64,000 nucleotides of DNA, from assembly GCF_914767665.1 (NCBI RefSeq), contig NC_059502.1, positions 4,836,001 through 4,900,000 of the forward strand. Reading direction: 5' to 3'. Made by a program: the position numbers and the translations under genes. The stretch comes from Harmonia axyridis (Eukaryota; Arthropoda; Insecta; Coleoptera; Coccinellidae). Numbering within the stretch: the first letter of the stretch is position 1; each line of letters starts with the position of its first letter. Under the pieces are notes generated by a model. That model was not told the origin of the DNA and did no database searches. It worked only from the letters and a program-made list of their open reading frames with translations. Below are positions 24,438 through 35,574 of the stretch, piece after piece.

Positions 24438-26065
24438 TATACCTACATCCTCGGATCATAGCATCTGCCCTTGACAAGGCGATTTCGAGAAAAAAAAAAT
24501 CAAACAATTCTATAGTTATTATTTATAGAAATCTAGTTAGTTTTTTTGAGTTTCAATTGATTTGTTACAAGGGGTATTTTCTTGGTGAAAGAATTTTTTT
24601 ATGCATTTGAGCGTTACTTTCCTAATTGATGTACTCGATCGATCCAATGTCACTGTTGAAGGTTTTACCTATGTCACTTAAGTCACTGAAGCTTGCCCAA
24701 TGAATTTTGTTACATACAAAAAAAAATCTACAGCCCAATCACCAACACTCGTTTCAAATTCATCCAAAACAATCAAATCCTTTCCCAACCAAGCCTATTA
24801 AGTTATTTCTTCGACAATGAAACCTGACAAATCCTTCCATTCAGAACCTCCAAAGTCTACGCTGCTTCGATTTGATTCTCACCAAAATGAATTAATTACC
24901 GTGAAGCGACAATTAACCTTGGGGGAATTCCCCCACCCCTACTACCTCCCTCCCTAACCTCCTGATTTATGGGGGGAAGGAGATCGAAACGACGCGTCTT
25001 TGTTTTATACTTTTAACACCGGGAGAATAAGTCTTGGCCAGGTTTAAATTACGATTAGCCAGTGCAGCAGCTCTGGGGAAAAAAGTGAGATCCACTGATT
25101 GCCCCAACTTCGAGATCCCGACTTCCACTTCTCCTGCCTTCAGTTTAGTTTTGTTCTTATCCCTGGGAGATTATTTATTTCTTCGGATCGCAGTAGACTC
25201 TGTAGGCGTCTTAACTTTTGCACTCCCGAAGTGGATTTGTAGCCCTGGGCCTTCCGGTGTTTTCAAAGGCGAGTTTTAGTTTCTTGCTATCAGGGCTCCT
25301 GACTGCGCTCTCTCTATTTTCCTCTCTTCTTTTTTTTTTCTTCCGTCGAGGTTGTTGTGTCGGAGGTTCGAATTTGATTTTGTGACGTAGTATCAACTCG
25401 GACGACAAAGTTATAGTGGAATTTAATGAGGAAAGTTATACAATTTCCAGTGGAACTGAGATGGTATACGAACTTGTTACGGAAGTATACGACTAGACTT
25501 GGATGAAATTTTTATGTAATCTCTATTAAAACTGAACGAAATTAGATACTTAATTCGGAATTTTCAGAGAGAGATGAGAGGTTGAGTTGGATTGAAAGCA
25601 ATTTGCCTTGGATAGTCTACGAAACCCTACGAAAAAAAAATGAGGAAAGCATTGACCTGAAATCAGGAGCTCGTTTGCGCCAAAATTACCCTTGGGGACC
25701 ACATAATTTCATACAGAATGTTCCCAATTTGGAGGTTCAATGAAAAATGAAAGATTCCATGGATAATTGAAAAAACGTATAAAAATAAACATGGGCCCGC
25801 AAACGCTTTGATTTTAAGAATCAAGAGTTTCTTGTTGTTCTACTTCTTTCTGATGATTATACTAGTTTATCGAATCTTCATTAATCTTCGCTACAGATTG
25901 GGTAAATAATCACCAAAACTTAGAATTATTTTATCCATCACAGTTCACTAACCGGACCCTTATAAATATTTGAATTTTTTTGAGAATCTCTAGAGAATTG
26001 TTTGAAATTGTTGGATCGATACAATGCAGCAATTGAGAAAAAAACATTGCTAAATGTGAAAGAAA
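24438..26065. other. Intergenic, no gene
   Basis: 24900-25320 is GC-richer with GGGGGAATTCCCCC and pyrimidine tracts but no supported frame; the remainder is AT-rich. No repeat shared with other parts of the window was noticed. Confidence 0.35.
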
Positions 26066-26069
26066 AACA

Positions 26070-26247
26070 TTTTTTCGGCAACCGTCCGGGAAGCGCTCAC
26101 TTCCCGGACGCTTTCCCGGCCTAGTCCGGAAAGTACGTACTTCCCGGACTAGGCCGGAAAAGAATCATAAAATCCATAGCAACCGAGATAACGGCTGACA
26201 GTTCATATGAAATTAGTTGTCAAAAATTTACATGGTTGCCGAAAAAA
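26070..26247. mobile_element. Short MITE made of GC-rich hairpins
   Basis: The terminal inverted repeats TTTTTTCGGCAACC and GGTTGCCGAAAAAA are perfect over 14 bp. Inside are two palindromes: CGTCCGGGAAG/CTTCCCGGACG (26084-26110) and a 24-bp-arm palindrome centred on GTACGTAC (26112-26160) containing CCCGGCCTAGTCCGG. It is far more GC-rich than its surroundings. No coding frame. Confidence 0.65.
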
Positions 26248-26379
26248 TATTGTACGCAACACGCCCGAAAATGGTTTTTTTAGACTCACAGACTTCCAGG
26301 ACGAGCGTAAGCGAGTCCTGGAATTTTGTATATTCGTCCAAAAAAACCCTATTTTCCGGACTTGTTACGTAAATTACTA

Positions 26380-26658
26380 TTTTCATCAAGACAATGCTCC
26401 TTGACACTAATCCATGATAACTATGGTCAAATTGAACGAATTGCACTTTGAACTTCTTGACCACCCAGGTATCCTCCAGATCTGGCCCCCAGTGATCACT
26501 GGCTTTTTGCAGACCTCAGAAGAATGCTCCAGGGAAAGAAATTTGGCTCTAATGAAGAAATATTTTCGAAAACAAAGACGAATATTTCAATAGAAAACGT
26601 ATCAAAATGTTAAGGGAGCATTGAAGTAACAGGCTAATTGAACAGTCCCCGGTCTGAT
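26380..26658 (+). pseudogene. Diverged mariner relic, 3' part
   Basis: The sequence CATCAAGACAATGCTCC matches the HQDNAP block. It is followed by a LLDHP-like stretch, CTGGCCCCCAGTGATCAC in place of LAPSD, and AGAATGCTCCAGGGAAAGAAA, and ends CAGGCTAATTGAACAGTCC, a variant of the mariner TIR. It is related to the remnant inside the 970-bp tandem units (34.6-38.0 kb), so both derive from an older subfamily. Confidence 0.75.
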
Positions 26659-26659
26659 G

Positions 26660-27685
26660 TCATGCCATACTCACGAATGCAGTGTACCACTTGGTACTCT
26701 TCAGCGCTGTATAGTTACCATTGAAATATTACTTTCACTATTAACTGAATGTAAATGTGTGAATTTGTAATAGGTACATGTGGTAAATGAATATTTCAGA
26801 GTACACTCAAAGCATGTCTTCTATTAATTCAATGATTTTGTTGTCACAACGCCAATTGAGGTTCTTTAGATATGTCGAGTCAGTACTCGAATGTTATTTT
26901 TTTTTCTTGAGTAAATGTACGTAGATTTGCAATAAACAAACATGGTGAAAGTGATGAATGAGTATTTCAGAGTACCACTCAAAGCATGTCTACTATTGAT
27001 ACAATAACTTTTGTTGTTACAAGGCAGCATACCAGTTGAGGCTCTTCATATATGTCAAGTTAGCACTAGAATGTTACAATTTTTTGTCTGGAGTAAATGC
27101 GCTATGATTTGAAATATGAAAACATGGTGAGTATGGTTAATGAATATTTAGGAGTGCCACTCAAATCATTTTTTCTATTGATTCAATGACTTTTGTTGTT
27201 ACAAGGCAGCACATCAGATTAAACTCTTCAGCTATGTCAAGTTAGCACTCGAATGTTACAATTTTTTGTCTCAAGTGAATGTGCGTGTATGGAAACATAG
27301 TAAATTAATTGAAGGGAAATTCAGTCATACCACTTGATGTGTGTCTTCTATTAGTTTGATAATTTTCTGGTTATAAGGAAATATATCACTTGGAAATCTT
27401 CAGGGCTGTCGAGCTGGCATTAAAATATCACTTTTTCCTTGAAGTTGAGGTGTATGTGTGAATTTGAATTATATTAATGTATACAAAGGCTGAAGCATAT
27501 CACCTACAGTATCAGTTATCTGGTTAAAAAGGAATGTACCACTTGGAACTCTTCAGCGCAGTCAAGTTGGCATTGAAATAATACTTTTCTTTTGAATCAA
27601 ATTTGTGAATTCGGATAATGAAAATGTCACACATAAAGACTGAAGGGAACCACTCAAAGCATGTCATCAATTGATTCCTAATTTT
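26660..27685. repeat. Tandem array of about 170-bp units, six degenerate copies
   Basis: CACTCAAAGCATGTCTTCTA-like text recurs at about 26803, 26976, 27158, 27330 and 27652, and CAGCGCTGT..AGTT-like text in between. The spacing is 170-183 bp. Units are diverged. The array starts right at the 3' end of the mariner relic. Confidence 0.78.
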
Positions 27686-27689
27686 TCAT

Positions 27690-28275
27690 TTAAATTGATA
27701 TAAATCGTAACTGGTCTTCCTGACTGGTACAAGTTCTCGCAGAGGCCTACGATATTTGGGATAGAAAACATCCCCAGCGTCAGACTCGCCCCTCCGACCC
27801 CTATGCAAGTCGTTATGCAGTCTAGACCTCATTTTCGAAAACGCAGCCGTAACCGGATACGCCCCGGTAATCGGATACCATGTGGAGCGGCAACCTAACG
27901 ATTTAACGATGTGGCGTCCTGGTGGCAATTCGAGACAGCGCTTCCAGATTATGAACGTCTCCCTATCTGGGCCGTATCGAATTGCTAAGTATTCATCGAA
28001 AACAGCGTCAGAAAACATCGCGGGTTCGATGGATGTGCTATACTATCGGAAGAATAGATCGCTGTAAAAGATGCGTTAATTGCTCGGACGTGATGAATGC
28101 TGGCGACAGATTTATTGGCGTTGATTTCGACGATCGGAGTTTTTCCGCTAGACTTGCTTGGTTCGTCGAACCGAGTCACGTGGGGTCGAACTAAACGAAG
28201 AGAAATTGAGAGAGATTGTACACTATAGATATTCGATCGACCGAAAAGTTGAATTGGGTTCTAAATACCGTAAAT
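27690..28275. other. GC-richer single-copy island
   Basis: A 110-codon frame on the minus strand (28018-27686) starts MFSDAVFDEYLAIRYGPD, but I recognise no domain. Opposite-strand frames overlap it. It is either a non-coding conserved block or an unknown exon. Confidence 0.3.
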
Positions 28276-28282
28276 ATATATT

Positions 28283-28987
28283 ACGTCAATTGAAAATCCA
28301 TCTGATGCACAGATGGAGGTGCTAGTATCAAATCCATATGGTTTTCAGTTAGTACCGACATTCAAACGATACGTGTCAAAATTTGACAGCAGTCCGACCA
28401 TTAGTTTGTGAAAGTCAGCTGAGTGGACTGCAGACAATGAACCGAATCTAAAGCGAGGAAAAACACAACAGTTAGCTGGCAAGGTTATGGCATCAGTATT
28501 TTGGCTTGCGCAAGTTTTAATATTCATTGATTACCTCCAAAAGGGTCAGACCATCAACAAAGATTATTATATAGCGTTATTGGATCGTTTGAAGGATAAA
28601 TTCGTTAAAAAACGGCCTCATTTGAAAAAAAATGGTGCCGTTTCATCAAAACAATGCGCCGTGTCACAAATCAATTGAAACAATGGCAAAATTGCATGAA
28701 TTGGGCTTCGAATTGCTTCTGCATCCACCGTATTCGCTAGATCTGGCCTCCAGCGACATTTTGCTGTTCTCAGAACTCGAAAGAATGCTAGCTGGAAAGA
28801 AATTTAGTGCCGATGAAGAAGTAATCGCCGAAACTAAGGCCTATTTTGAGGCGAAAGACAAATCGCAGTACAAAAATGGTAGGTAGGTATCGAAAAGTTG
28901 GAAGATCGCTATAATCGCTGTATCGCCCTCGAAGGCAACTATCTTGAAGAATAAAATCGAATTTAACCAAAAAAATGTGTTTTTTTA
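28283..28987 (+). mobile_element. Mariner (DD34D) copy 5, internally deleted
   Basis: The 5' TIR is worn (GTCAATTGAAAATCC). The leader joins directly to the QSAEW-coding region, so the HTH is deleted. Frames 28487-28678 and 28632-28886 carry VMASVFWLAQ, NNAPCHKS (the catalytic Asp of QDNAP changed to Asn) and SLDLASSDILLFSELERM. The 3' TIR is lost after about 28987. It is dead. Confidence 0.85.
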
Positions 28988-28989
28988 AA

Positions 28990-30165
28990 GGAAAACGTCT
29001 TTGTCAGACTTTCAATAATATAATCCTTTGACTGCTTACAAAACAAATGTTGAGATTATCTTTCGAACATTTCTGTCAATGGTAGATTTAACCTCTCTTG
29101 TGAGACCAATATAGGGGTTCTCATCTGTCTTTGGTACCCTACAAACCCGTACATCCGTGAACAGACTTTTTTGTGGAAGTCCAATACAAATTTTCCAAAT
29201 ATGTTTCCTATGGAAACATATGGGATGGGATTTTTTTCTGTAGTTACTTGAGTAATTGATCATGTATGGCAACAAATCATTTCGTAAGGTTGATAAGTAG
29301 ATGATTTTCATTTCGTAGAGGGGTTTTGTACTGTTCATTCATTGAAAAAATAGATCACATTGAAAATTAAATTATTATAGTAAATAATTATTATTTCTTT
29401 TGTATCCCAAGATATATTTCTTATTCGAACGTCATCCGATATATCCAATAATTCCCCTTCCCAATTCACCACGTCACCCCGAATTCCCCAGAATGCTGAC
29501 TAGGAGAAAAAGGGGTGCGAAAAACATTTCCGCCCGAAAATATGAAATTCCGAGAAAACAGAAAGCCGCGGCAGCTGCAAATATGCCAGGGTCCGGTCTT
29601 TTTCTCCAAACCCGTCATATTTCATCTCTTGCACCCCTCGGACTTCCCGTGACAAAGGGGCGGTATCGAACGAGTCCGGATCGGACCGGACTCGATATAT
29701 TGAATTCGATTCGTTAACCGGACCAAAGATGGAAAATTGTAATTCCATTCCGTTGTTTCTCTGATTGGAGACTGGGCACATAGATCGTGTATGGCAGAGA
29801 TGGGGGAATTGATTTTCTTCAACATCTTAAGGGGTGGTAGTGTGTGGGGTGGGTAGGTTCTTCCTTTTCTATGTTTGCAAGGGGGATGAGGGTCGGTATT
29901 GGATTGTGTTTAATGTTTTACAGAGTTATGTTTCAATCGGGTGGAGATCGCTGGAAGATCAGATTGTGGTTCACGTTTTTTCTAGAGAAAGATAGTTTTT
30001 CGATTTCCACCTTTCAATTCTATGAATTACAAATAGACTCGCTGCATAGTAGCTTTTTCAGATTTAACATTCTTGATAACAGAAACTGTCACTTAACAAA
30101 GTATTCCTAAATTGGAGGAACAAAGTTGAATAGGAGATTCCTAGGATAATTTCAAGAGGAAGAAG
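28990..30165. other. Intergenic; one unexplained 100-codon frame
   Basis: The minus-strand frame 29338-29036 begins MNSTKPLYEMKIIYLSTLRN and is rich in ordinary residues, but has no motif, splice context or neighbour that supports it. The plus frame 29400-29717 looks like chance. The stretch 29440-29760 is GC-richer. Confidence 0.25.
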
Positions 30166-30170
30166 TTCTA

Positions 30171-31106
30171 AAGGGTGTTTTTTTTTCGAGGTATATAACT
30201 TTAAGTTGGCATTTCTCTTCAAAATGGAAACCGATTTGACAGCTGTCAAGTGATTTATTCTAAGTTTGGTTTGGCAATTCATCATGAATAGACTCACGCC
30301 TAAACAACGCTTGCAAATAGTGTAATTTTGTTTCGAAAATAATGGTTCTGTGGGGAATACGTATCTCGCACTACGTCCATTTTATTTTGTTTAGCGATGA
30401 AGCGCACTTCTGGTTGAATGGCTACGTCAACAAACAAAACTACCGCATTTGGAGTGAAGCTAATCCTCAAGTGTATGTCAAAACATCCAGAAAAACTGAC
30501 TGTTTTGTGCGCTTTATGGGCTGGTGGAATCATTGGTCCGTACTTCTTCAAAAACGATGATGGCCAGAACGTTACACTCAATGGTGATCGGTATAGATAG
30601 AGCCATGATTACTAACTTTTTCATTCCTGAATTGAACAACCTTGATGTCCAGGAGCTGTGGTTCCAAAAAGACGGCGCAACATGTCACACAGCTCGTGCC
30701 ACAATCGATTTATTGAAAGACACGTTTGGTGACCGTCTAATTCACGTTTTGGACCTGTGAATTGGCCTCCAAGATCTTGTGATTTAACACCGCTAGACTA
30801 CTTTCTGTGGGGCTATGTGAAGTCATTGGTCTATGCGGATAAGCCACAAACTTTACACCATTTGGAAGACAACATTCGCCGTGTTATTGCCGATATACGG
30901 CCACAAATGTTGGAAAAAGTCATCGAAAATTGGACGTCCAGATTGGACTACATCCGAGCCAGCCGTGGCGGTCATATGCCAGAAATCATATTTAAAATGT
31001 AATGCTACAAGATTATCTTGCGGATAAATAAAATTCATGTCAATCGAATAATCCATCGTTGTTTCATTGCAATTTAAAGTTCTATAGCTCTAAAAAAAAC
31101 ACCCTA
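30171..31106 (+). mobile_element. DD41D element, deleted derivative, copy 3
   Basis: The flanks are TA at 30169-30170 and 31107-31108. It shares the same internal deletion junction as copies 2 and 4 (CCATTTTATTTTGTTTAGCG). Frames cover SDEAHFWLNGYVNKQN, WFQKDGATCHTARATIDLLK and CDLTPLDYFLWGY, and end PEIIFKM-stop, with frameshifts near 30490, 30596 and 30745. The last third (30757-31002) is open for 81 codons. Confidence 0.9.
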
Positions 31107-31221
31107 TACATAGAAGAATATCCCATCACCAAGCTCACATGTTTTATCGACCAAACAAAGTCCTATCAAACCAAACACCACCATTCCACATCAGTCAACC
31201 TCTACCCCAACTTCAGAGACG

Positions 31222-31596
31222 ATGGCGGACAACCCAATCAATAAATTCAACATACTGTAAGTCTTGATCGTACCACAAAAAAGCCATAATCGTATTTTCA
31301 AAGCCACAAATCCTTCCAGAAAGGAACAATCCAGGAAGGAGAGGGAGGCGAAGAAGAATTGGCAACGAAAATGGGGCTGCTACTTGGACTTCAAACGGGT
31401 GAGTACATCATAACATAAAAGAATTTATTTATTACATGGCGTAACTTCGTGCAGATAATCAAAGAAGAAGCCGAAAAACTCGGCTTCACAGAGGAGGAAT
31501 TCAACGATAAAGTTAGCTTCGAGAAACCGCAACCGAGATACGATAAGATCGGCTGGCGAATCGAGGAGGCCGATGCCGTTCCCCAGACATCGGCAG
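31222..31596 (+). CDS. First three exons of a small gene, possibly LLC1/CIMIP1-like
   Basis: Exon 1 (31222-31256) starts MADNPINKFNIL and ends at GTAAGT. Exon 2 (31320-31398) follows TTCCAG and ends at GTGAGT. Exon 3 (31455-31596) follows TGCAG and ends at GTAAAT. Phases agree across both introns (63 and 56 bp). The product begins with a charged helix (KEQSRKEREAKKNWQRKWG) and continues IIKEEAEKLGFTEEEF and KIGWRIEEADAVPQTSAG. The WQRKWG and PQTSAG segments recall LLC1/CIMIP1 microtubule-inner proteins of cilia, but this is a weak resemblance. The final exon was not found. Its start lies about 115 bp after a DD41D element. Confidence 0.6.
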
Positions 31597-31609
31597 GTAA
31601 ATCAATTTT

Positions 31610-32260
31610 GTTCTATGCTTTTAATCTGTGGGCTGGAGTTTGAACTTCTTCATAGAATGGTGTTTATTCTTTTTGAACGCTCGTTCGAAAACGTGAAAAC
31701 TGAAAGTGTTCAAGGTAGGTTTGTATCTCGAATGTTAAATGAGGAAAATCCGACTAGGGGTTCCGTGAATATTCGAAAAATTGTGTTTCCGATAATTTCA
31801 AAACAACGAATTTGACCGAGATGAAATTTTGTATTTTAATAATTGTTAATATTAAATTGCCTTCATTTAAGAAAAGAAAAATTTAGATGCAGATTAGCAA
31901 TTTGAAGTTCCAAGTGGAACTAGTTCGTTAATTCAATACAGAATATCTAATGGAGATCAATTACAATCCCTATTATTAGATAACTTTATTTCTCTAATTC
32001 TGTGGTTATTCCGTTCATTCTTCCACATCTTGTAGAACAAAATCGTGGGAGAATATATCAGAAACGCACAGTTTTCATGGTTATATTTTATTATTCTATG
32101 TTGGTACTCCGAACTTTCCGCCACGGCTTTATCTGTCAATTCATCAATTTGCCTTAAGGAAATCAGTTCTGCCAACCAACATTTTTCAATGCAAAAATCA
32201 CTAAAATATATTTATGGAAATATTTCATTAATTTCAATGAAAATGCAATGAATTAGAGAA
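31610..32260. other. Probable intron or intergenic sequence, no exon recognised
   Basis: This follows the GTAAAT donor at 31597. Short frames on both strands at 31957-32251 have no motif. A segment at 31700-31790 (CCGACTAGGGGTTCCGT) is shared with 53084-53100 and is part of an unidentified dispersed repeat. Confidence 0.3.
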
Positions 32261-32266
32261 AATAAT

Positions 32267-32392
32267 GTATAATACTCGTACAGAAGGCTCATTCTACCAC
32301 TCGTTCATTCCAAAACTCGCCACTTCGTGGCTCGTTTTTGAATTTTGAACTCGTGGAAGAATATCAATGCCTTCTGCACTTGTATTATAAAT
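32267..32392. mobile_element. Small MITE, copy 2
   Basis: TATAATACTCGTACAGAAGGC-like at the left mirrors GCCTTCTGCACTTGTATTAT at the right, an inverted repeat of about 20 bp. An inner ACTCG..CGAGT-type pairing is also present. It matches the element at 22522-22612. Confidence 0.65.
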
Positions 32393-32476
32393 AACTATTT
32401 CTCTCTAAGAATTATGCAACTCTGCATTTCAATATACTATGATATATAATACTGAATAGGTAGGTACCTGGAAATA

Positions 32477-33330
32477 CCTCAGACTAATAAACATAGATAG
32501 AGGGAGCATATGTCATTTTCAGTGAGCAAATTTAGTCCCCAACATGTATTATCAATTATGACATGAAGAGCGCGGAAATGAAAACATATCAGTGATACAA
32601 TATTTCTCCCAATTCACGTGTTCCTCATCGGAGAACACTCTTCTTATGTCTCATAGTGAATCAACGTTTCATATTGACTCAAAATATATTGAAAAAGTAC
32701 CTAAATATAACAGAAATTCAGAAAACAAACGTCAAGCGCGCCAAACGACATGAAACAACCGATGACACTAAGGCCCGGTGCACACATCCGACTTTTGCAG
32801 TTACGACACCATTGCTGTGTCGTACTTGCGGCCTGTGGTACAAAGAATCAAATGGGAGCATGCACACTACCCGCCGTGCAGTTGCGACGTCGTAACTGCC
32901 AGCATACGGTCGTTTTTTGGTAGCATGTCCCTCTAGGCCGCAACTGTGCCGCAGTCGTACATGCGATCTCTCAGTACTCTATTCCAAATTGGCCTGCGCA
33001 CACATACGACGTTTGTCGTGAGTTCGCACAATGGCAGAGAGGGAATTGGATATTGAGCTCTTCTTTGAAGTGAATTGATCCGGCTCCGCAACCATGACGG
33101 TGTCGTATGTAGTGTGCATTGGATAGGTACGACACCGCAACGGGTGTCGTAACTGCAAAAGTCGGATGTGTGCACCGGGCCTAAGAGAGCAAAAGTTGTC
33201 AAACCTTGGATTTCAGTAGGTAGATACAGAAAATAATAAATATTCTGCTTATTATTAATTCGACAATTAGAAAAAATATCGGATTCCAAATATTCAAATT
33301 TTGCATAATTAATCGGGAATCACACTTGAA
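32477..33330. mobile_element. AGAGTAATAAACATAGAT-type MITE, right end lost, interrupted by a Harbinger MITE
   Basis: It begins CCTCAGACTAATAAACATAG and runs collinear, in reverse orientation, with the complete copy at 53443-54034. Fragments also lie at 55081-55192 and 57555-57759. The far TIR is missing after about 33330. A second MITE is nested at 32772-33181. Confidence 0.78.
32772..33181. mobile_element. PIF/Harbinger-like MITE with perfect 39-bp inverted repeats
   Basis: The ends GGCCCGGTGCACACATCCGA and its complement match perfectly through TTACGACACC on the inner side. The target duplication is TAA (32769-32771 and 33182-33184), typical of PIF/Harbinger. The related sequence at 53.74 kb lacks the insert and reads, in complement, GACACTAGGAGAGC, giving an empty site. 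There is no transposase. Confidence 0.88.
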
Positions 33331-33334
33331 ATTT

Positions 33335-33870
33335 TTTTCAATATCCTTTTCGAATTATCTCTGATTCTGGCTTCGTGATCAACAAATTTTCATCTTGATC
33401 AAATGCGCAGTTTTGAAACCAACAGAAAAACAAAATTTTGAAGATCCACATTTTTGGAACCCCAAGTTGGATGATTGAAGTTTATATCTTTGAAATTCAA
33501 CAATCAGTAGAATTAAGTTCTGAATAAGGTATGTCATAAGAGCTCTGATCCCAACCTATTGTATCAAGTTCAGATCAGAAACAATACTTTAAGCTACATC
33601 CCTGTATTTGCCCGCGAAGTAGAATTCTGCCTTGTTATTTCCCTAATTTGAATAAGTAGCTCCCTCTAGAGGCGAAATGGAAACCGTATATGATTATTTA
33701 AATTGCGTAGGCGTCCCAATAAATCCTCGTTACCTGCTAGTTTTAAGCTTCACGTATTTCTTCAGCTGGAGGACTCTTTTTCTCGAAAAAGAAGGATAAA
33801 AAAATTGTGCATTGGTCTGTGTTTTTCTAACGATATGAATCGAGAATCTTCTACCATTTATAACTATAAG
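33335..33870. other. Intergenic, no gene seen
   Basis: AT-rich, no supported frame and no repeat noticed. Confidence 0.35.
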
Positions 33871-33873
33871 GTT

Positions 33874-34235
33874 TTCCAATAGGAATGATACAATTTGAAA
33901 TCATGAAAAAATACAGCTTTCAACAAAGTTTAGAAATTGTGAAATTATTCAATCGAAATCAGTGCTTATTCGTGAATACTGAATCATTCCCTATGGAAAT
34001 TTTGACATTAATTAAGACAGACATTGCAGACTGAAATTCAAATAAAAAACAATGATTCATTGTTCGAAAAACTCAAAAAAATACCCGATAATTAAGGTTG
34101 GCCAGACAGAAATATATCAAATAACTTCATCTGAAGAAGATTATAATTGGGCTTCTGAGACGATCAAGAGAGAACAGAGCATTGAAATTCCGTTTGATAA
34201 AAAATACCAGAAAATCCCAGCTCTCACTATCTGAA
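33874..34235 (+). pseudogene. Worn transposase N-terminus (MEKYTLQQ-type)
   Basis: Near 33903 the frame reads MKKYSFQQSLEIVKLFNRNQ, matching MEKYTLQQNLEIVKCFHQNH at 47668. Both resemble the HTH start of the DD41D protein (LTPEQRLQIVQFYFENN). A third, shorter relative is at about 41104-41216. A 60-codon frame at 34052-34234 follows without a recognisable domain. These are remnants of another mariner-superfamily lineage. Confidence 0.5.
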
Positions 34236-34920
34236 CAATAATTTAGAGGGAAACCAGACTGATTATGTCCCGCGATAAAAAATTTATACCGCAAAAATGA
34301 TTGAATTGATCGGGCGACATAAAGAATGGAAAGCTTTCATCTTCAGAGCACAATTTTAAGTGATGAAGACTTTGGCTTCTTTCTTTCGGTACGAATCTCG
34401 GGAATAGATCCGATTATTCGAAATAGAAAAGCTAGATTTCTGCAAATAATGATGTTACGTCTCACGTTTCGTTGATAAAGTCAGAATTTATAAGTATCAG
34501 AAGATATTTGAAGAGCCAAAATATTGTGGAAGAAAAAATCACTGGCATCAATCTCAACAAGCTTCCCAATGAATGAAAATATCACAAATGGATTACACAG
34601 AATAATGAAATTCAAAACTTGTATTGCAACCATGATCAAGAAGAAATAATTCTGCTTCCAACTGCTTGACCACCCAGCTTATTCTAAATATGTGGCTCCC
34701 AGTGATTATTAGCTTTTTGTAGACCTCAAAAGAATTCTCCAGGGAAAGAAATTTGGCTCTAATGAAGGAGTGAGTGCCAAGTTTGATCCTATTTCGAAAG
34801 CGGAGATGGACCTTCTCACAAAAAAGATCTCGAAGAATGTTGGAGTACATGTATCACTTGAAGGTGGCTATATTGACGAATAAAGTTGAATGTGTTTTTA
34901 CTGGTTAGGCACAACTGAAA

Positions 34921-35143
34921 CTATGTAGCACGGATGGTAGAAGGACGATGGACAAAGAGGCTGCTCGAGTGGAGACCAAGAGCCGACAAAAGAAACAGGG
35001 GAAGACATCCCAAGCGATGGGCTGACGACATCAAGAGGATGACCACAAACTGGATGCAGAGTGCTCAGAATAGAGGACAGTGGGCAGAAATGAGGGAGGC
35101 CTATATCCAGCAGTGGATTCAGAGGGCTGGTTGATGATGATGA
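34921..35143 (+). mobile_element. 5'-truncated RTE-type non-LTR retrotransposon with 9-bp target duplication
   Basis: CAACTGAAA occurs on both sides (34912-34920 and 35144-35152) and once only in the sister tandem units, so it is the target duplication. The insert encodes the intact end of a reverse transcriptase ORF (RWTKRLLEWRPRADKRNRG, RWADDIKRM, IQQWIQRAG-stop) and finishes with GTTGATGATGATGA, the microsatellite tail of RTE elements. Insertion occurred after the array formed. Confidence 0.9.
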
Positions 35144-35388
35144 CAACTGAAAGAAGAGTTAGTTGTCAGTATTAGTAAAGGCCTTTTCGATGTTACAATA
35201 ATTTATAAAAACTCTAAAATAATTATTCGAATGTTCATGCCGAATTTCAGTAGAATCAAATCATCAGAACCCATAATTTGGATCAGCAACCAACAACAAT
35301 TTCATCATCATGAATCACATCTCATAAGTATATAAACACAGTCTTCTGGTCTCCATGAGTGCATTAGGCGCATGAATGAAGGTTCATC

Positions 35389-35574
35389 TTAAAAAATTAC
35401 GATCCAATAAACGTCTCTTCCCAGATTCCACTTATTGGAGTTACTGAACCCAAATGAAAAAGCGCTGTCGATAACCCATTGATTGAAGCATCCTATACAG
35501 AATCTCTCATTTTCAAGAAACATCCCCTGTTGTTTGCGCCTCTTTAAAGAGCCTTTGTCCTCATTAAATGTCAT
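35389..35574 (-). other. Conserved short frame repeated in the 970-bp units
   Basis: The frame MTFNEDKGSLKRRKQQGMFL followed by ENERFCIGCFN is preserved, with some register changes, at 36508-36287 and 38448-38203, and with a changed end near 37478. It lies in the best-conserved block of each unit. Preservation may only reflect recent duplication. I know no such protein and the substitutions seen are few, so coding is unproven. Confidence 0.3.

Noticed and set aside
27686..28018. 110-codon minus-strand frame as a gene
   Set aside because: No recognisable domain, competing frames on the other strand, and no splice or promoter context; kept only as a GC-rich island.
29036..29338. 100-codon minus-strand frame as a gene
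   Set aside because: No domain, no splice sites tying it to other exons; chance is plausible in a 64-kb AT-rich window.
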